NCBI GenBank assembly: GCA_013202865.1
Contig: JABMRB010000858.1
Span: 1 to 43,223, forward strand
Source: Candidatus Nealsoniibacteriota bacterium
Lineage (GTDB): Bacteria > Planctomycetota > Planctomycetia > Pirellulales > Thermoguttaceae
DNA: 43,223 nt
Direction: 5' to 3'
The first letter of the stretch is position 1. Each line of letters opens with the position of its first letter. Below, piece after piece: positions 42,490-43,223 of this stretch. The notes beneath the pieces are model-generated. The model saw nothing but the letters and a program-made list of their open reading frames with translations. It had not been told where the DNA came from and did no database searches. The translations under genes were made by a program, and so were the position numbers.

Positions 42490-42546
42490 AATGGAACACG
42501 TGACTGTTCCTGAGAAACCCACCACCCAGGTAAACGCAGAACCCAA

Positions 42547-42765
42547 TCAAACCCTCCTCTTCTCCACCGTCGCCACCTCCTTTTCGATGAACCGCTCTAT
42601 TTGGCGGAGGAAACCAGGGTCGCCCAATTCTCGGGCATACGACATTGCCAATCTCTTAATCTGTCTTACTGCCTTCTTGACCGAGTAACTACTCAGCCCA
42701 ACCATGCCCTTTATTGGACGTCCCGCCAATCGCGTGTCAAACACCTGAAGAGCCAGCGGCCCCAA
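42547..42765 (-). CDS. Short hypothetical protein, paralogue of the one at the right edge
   Basis: Up to 72 residues; the start is uncertain (TTG at 42765 or ATG at 42703-42705, neither with a clear ribosome-binding site). The C-terminal SYARELGDPGFLRQIERFIEKEVATVEKRRV is predicted helical and charged. It is similar to the partial product at 43109-43223 (DYAARSGDPAFIGMIQKAMAREAATVGKR), which supports its being real coding sequence or a decayed duplicate. Family and function not recognised. Confidence 0.45.
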   Translation of the reverse strand: MGPLALQVFDTRLAGRPIKGMVGLSSYSVKKAVRQIKRLAMSYARELGDPGFLRQIERFIEKEVATVEKRRV

Positions 42766-42837
42766 CCTCTGCTGAATCGTAAGAGCCCATCGGAGCCATC
42801 GCCAATCGCTTTGCGGGCTGGGGCGGCGTACCGTTGG

Positions 42838-43140
42838 CTAGCGAGATTCCGTGGCGGCACGCTGCTTGCCGCGGTGGAGATAGGCGTCCAAAACGGGCCG
42901 GAGGCGGCGAAGTTGTTTGCGGTCGGCCCGATCACGGCGCTCTTCGGTGCGGTAACTGCGGACCGCATCGCCGTGAGATCCTCTCCAAATGTCCGGACGA
43001 AGGTTGGCGTAGTCGGTCGAACCGGCCAGCAACTGGTCGAGCACGTCCTTCACGTACGGTTCAAGGATGCCTCTGATGTGAGCGTTGTACTCCTCGGCGA
43101 GTTTTCTATCAGGCCATTCTCGTGGAAAGCCGCTTCCCAA
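42838..43140 (-). CDS. Hypothetical protein overlapping the upstream minus-strand gene
   Basis: 100 residues from a TTG start inside the 3' end of the preceding minus-strand gene, overlapping it by 32 bp. Content is charged and helical (LAEEYNAHIRGILEPYVKDVLDQLLAG), with an Arg-rich second half. No family recognised. The overlap suggests either translational coupling or a frameshift joining the two frames into one protein. Confidence 0.45.
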   Translation of the reverse strand: MGSGFPREWPDRKLAEEYNAHIRGILEPYVKDVLDQLLAGSTDYANLRPDIWRGSHGDAVRSYRTEERRDRADRKQLRRLRPVLDAYLHRGKQRAATESR

Positions 43141-43223
43141 CCGTCGCCGCCTCCCTCGCCATCGCCTTCTGAATCATTCCGATAAAGGCCGGGTCACCCG
43201 AGCGGGCCGCATAATCCCTTGTC
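43109..43223 (-). CDS. Hypothetical protein, 3' part only
   Basis: The last 37 codons of a minus-strand gene entering from the right edge, ending at the TGA at 43109. Residues DYAARSGDPAFIGMIQKAMA and the following REAATVGKR parallel the C-terminus of the 42547-42765 product, with the shared pattern A-R-x-x-G-D-P-x-F. The two are paralogous tandem copies. Family not recognised. Confidence 0.5.
   Translation of the reverse strand, partial: TRDYAARSGDPAFIGMIQKAMAREAATVGKRLSTRMA

Noticed and set aside
1-43223. tRNA genes, rRNA operons, CRISPR arrays and intact insertion sequences
   Set aside because: No cloverleaf with a GGTTCGA-type arm, no regularly spaced repeats, and no transposase with flanking inverted repeats were seen.

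Overview
The window looks like a chromosomal segment of a planctomycete (Pirellulales-like; the genus cannot be fixed from this sequence). The indications are GC-rich DNA, many Tat-exported Gfo/Idh/MocA oxidoreductases, DUF1080 and DUF6807 (PmoA-like) proteins, two hydrazine-synthase-alpha-like multidomain cytochromes, a XylR/AraC regulator, and short intergenic palindromes. Almost everything from 1 to 39762 concerns sensing, cutting and oxidising carbohydrates outside the cytoplasm.

Layout. 1-3619: the 5' end of a secreted protein (minus), then a XylR-type regulator and a secreted BNR-4 propeller (plus). 3589-7770: a minus-strand pair, an SDR oxidoreductase and a LamG/PD40/c-type cytochrome. 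8072-13687: a truncated GH88/105 hydrolase, Gfo/Idh/MocA 1, a beta-helix enzyme and Gfo/Idh/MocA 2. 13898-21480: a NagB-like deaminase, Gfo 3, a secreted isomerase-like TIM barrel, Gfo 4, DUF1080, Gfo 5 and a broken Gfo copy. 21629-24914: a low-GC hypothetical, a broken methyltransferase/PQQ-type gene, a GH32 fructan hydrolase and a broken chimera carrying a GH97 tail. 25355-30344: GH89 alpha-N-acetylglucosaminidase, an MFS sugar porter and a UroD-like protein. 30543-39762: a second cytochrome, Gfo 6, an FAD oxidoreductase, a broken GH4 copy, DUF6807, a second UroD-like protein and a full GH4. 39763-43223 differs in character: a long gene-poor stretch with a strongly folded small-RNA candidate, a terminator, two small accessory genes (one a CX5R phosphatase), an integrase remnant, and short paralogous minus-strand ORFs.

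Two patterns stand out. First, a promoter-like box (core GACGATTTTCCGGTT, then 21-23 nt, then a TATRYT-like hexamer) recurs at five intergenic places, about 709, 7830-8015, 13845, 25040-25220 and 30455. In two of them it occurs as a divergent pair inside a conserved element of about 190 bp. Each copy faces the first gene of a putative operon, so the boxes divide the window into transcription units that may be co-regulated. Second, many gene boundaries carry broken ends of related genes (8725, 12169, 16262, 21103, 21960, 24712, 36206), as if modules had been exchanged by recombination within conserved gene ends.

Functionally, six exported NAD-type oxidoreductases, a GH4 enzyme (NAD-dependent, acting through a C3-oxidised sugar), a DUF1080 protein of the 3-keto-disaccharide hydrolase family and an exported isomerase-like TIM barrel suggest oxidation-assisted glycan cleavage in the periplasm. 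Conventional GH89, GH32 and beta-helix enzymes and a sugar porter accompany them. Substrates are inferred, not shown.
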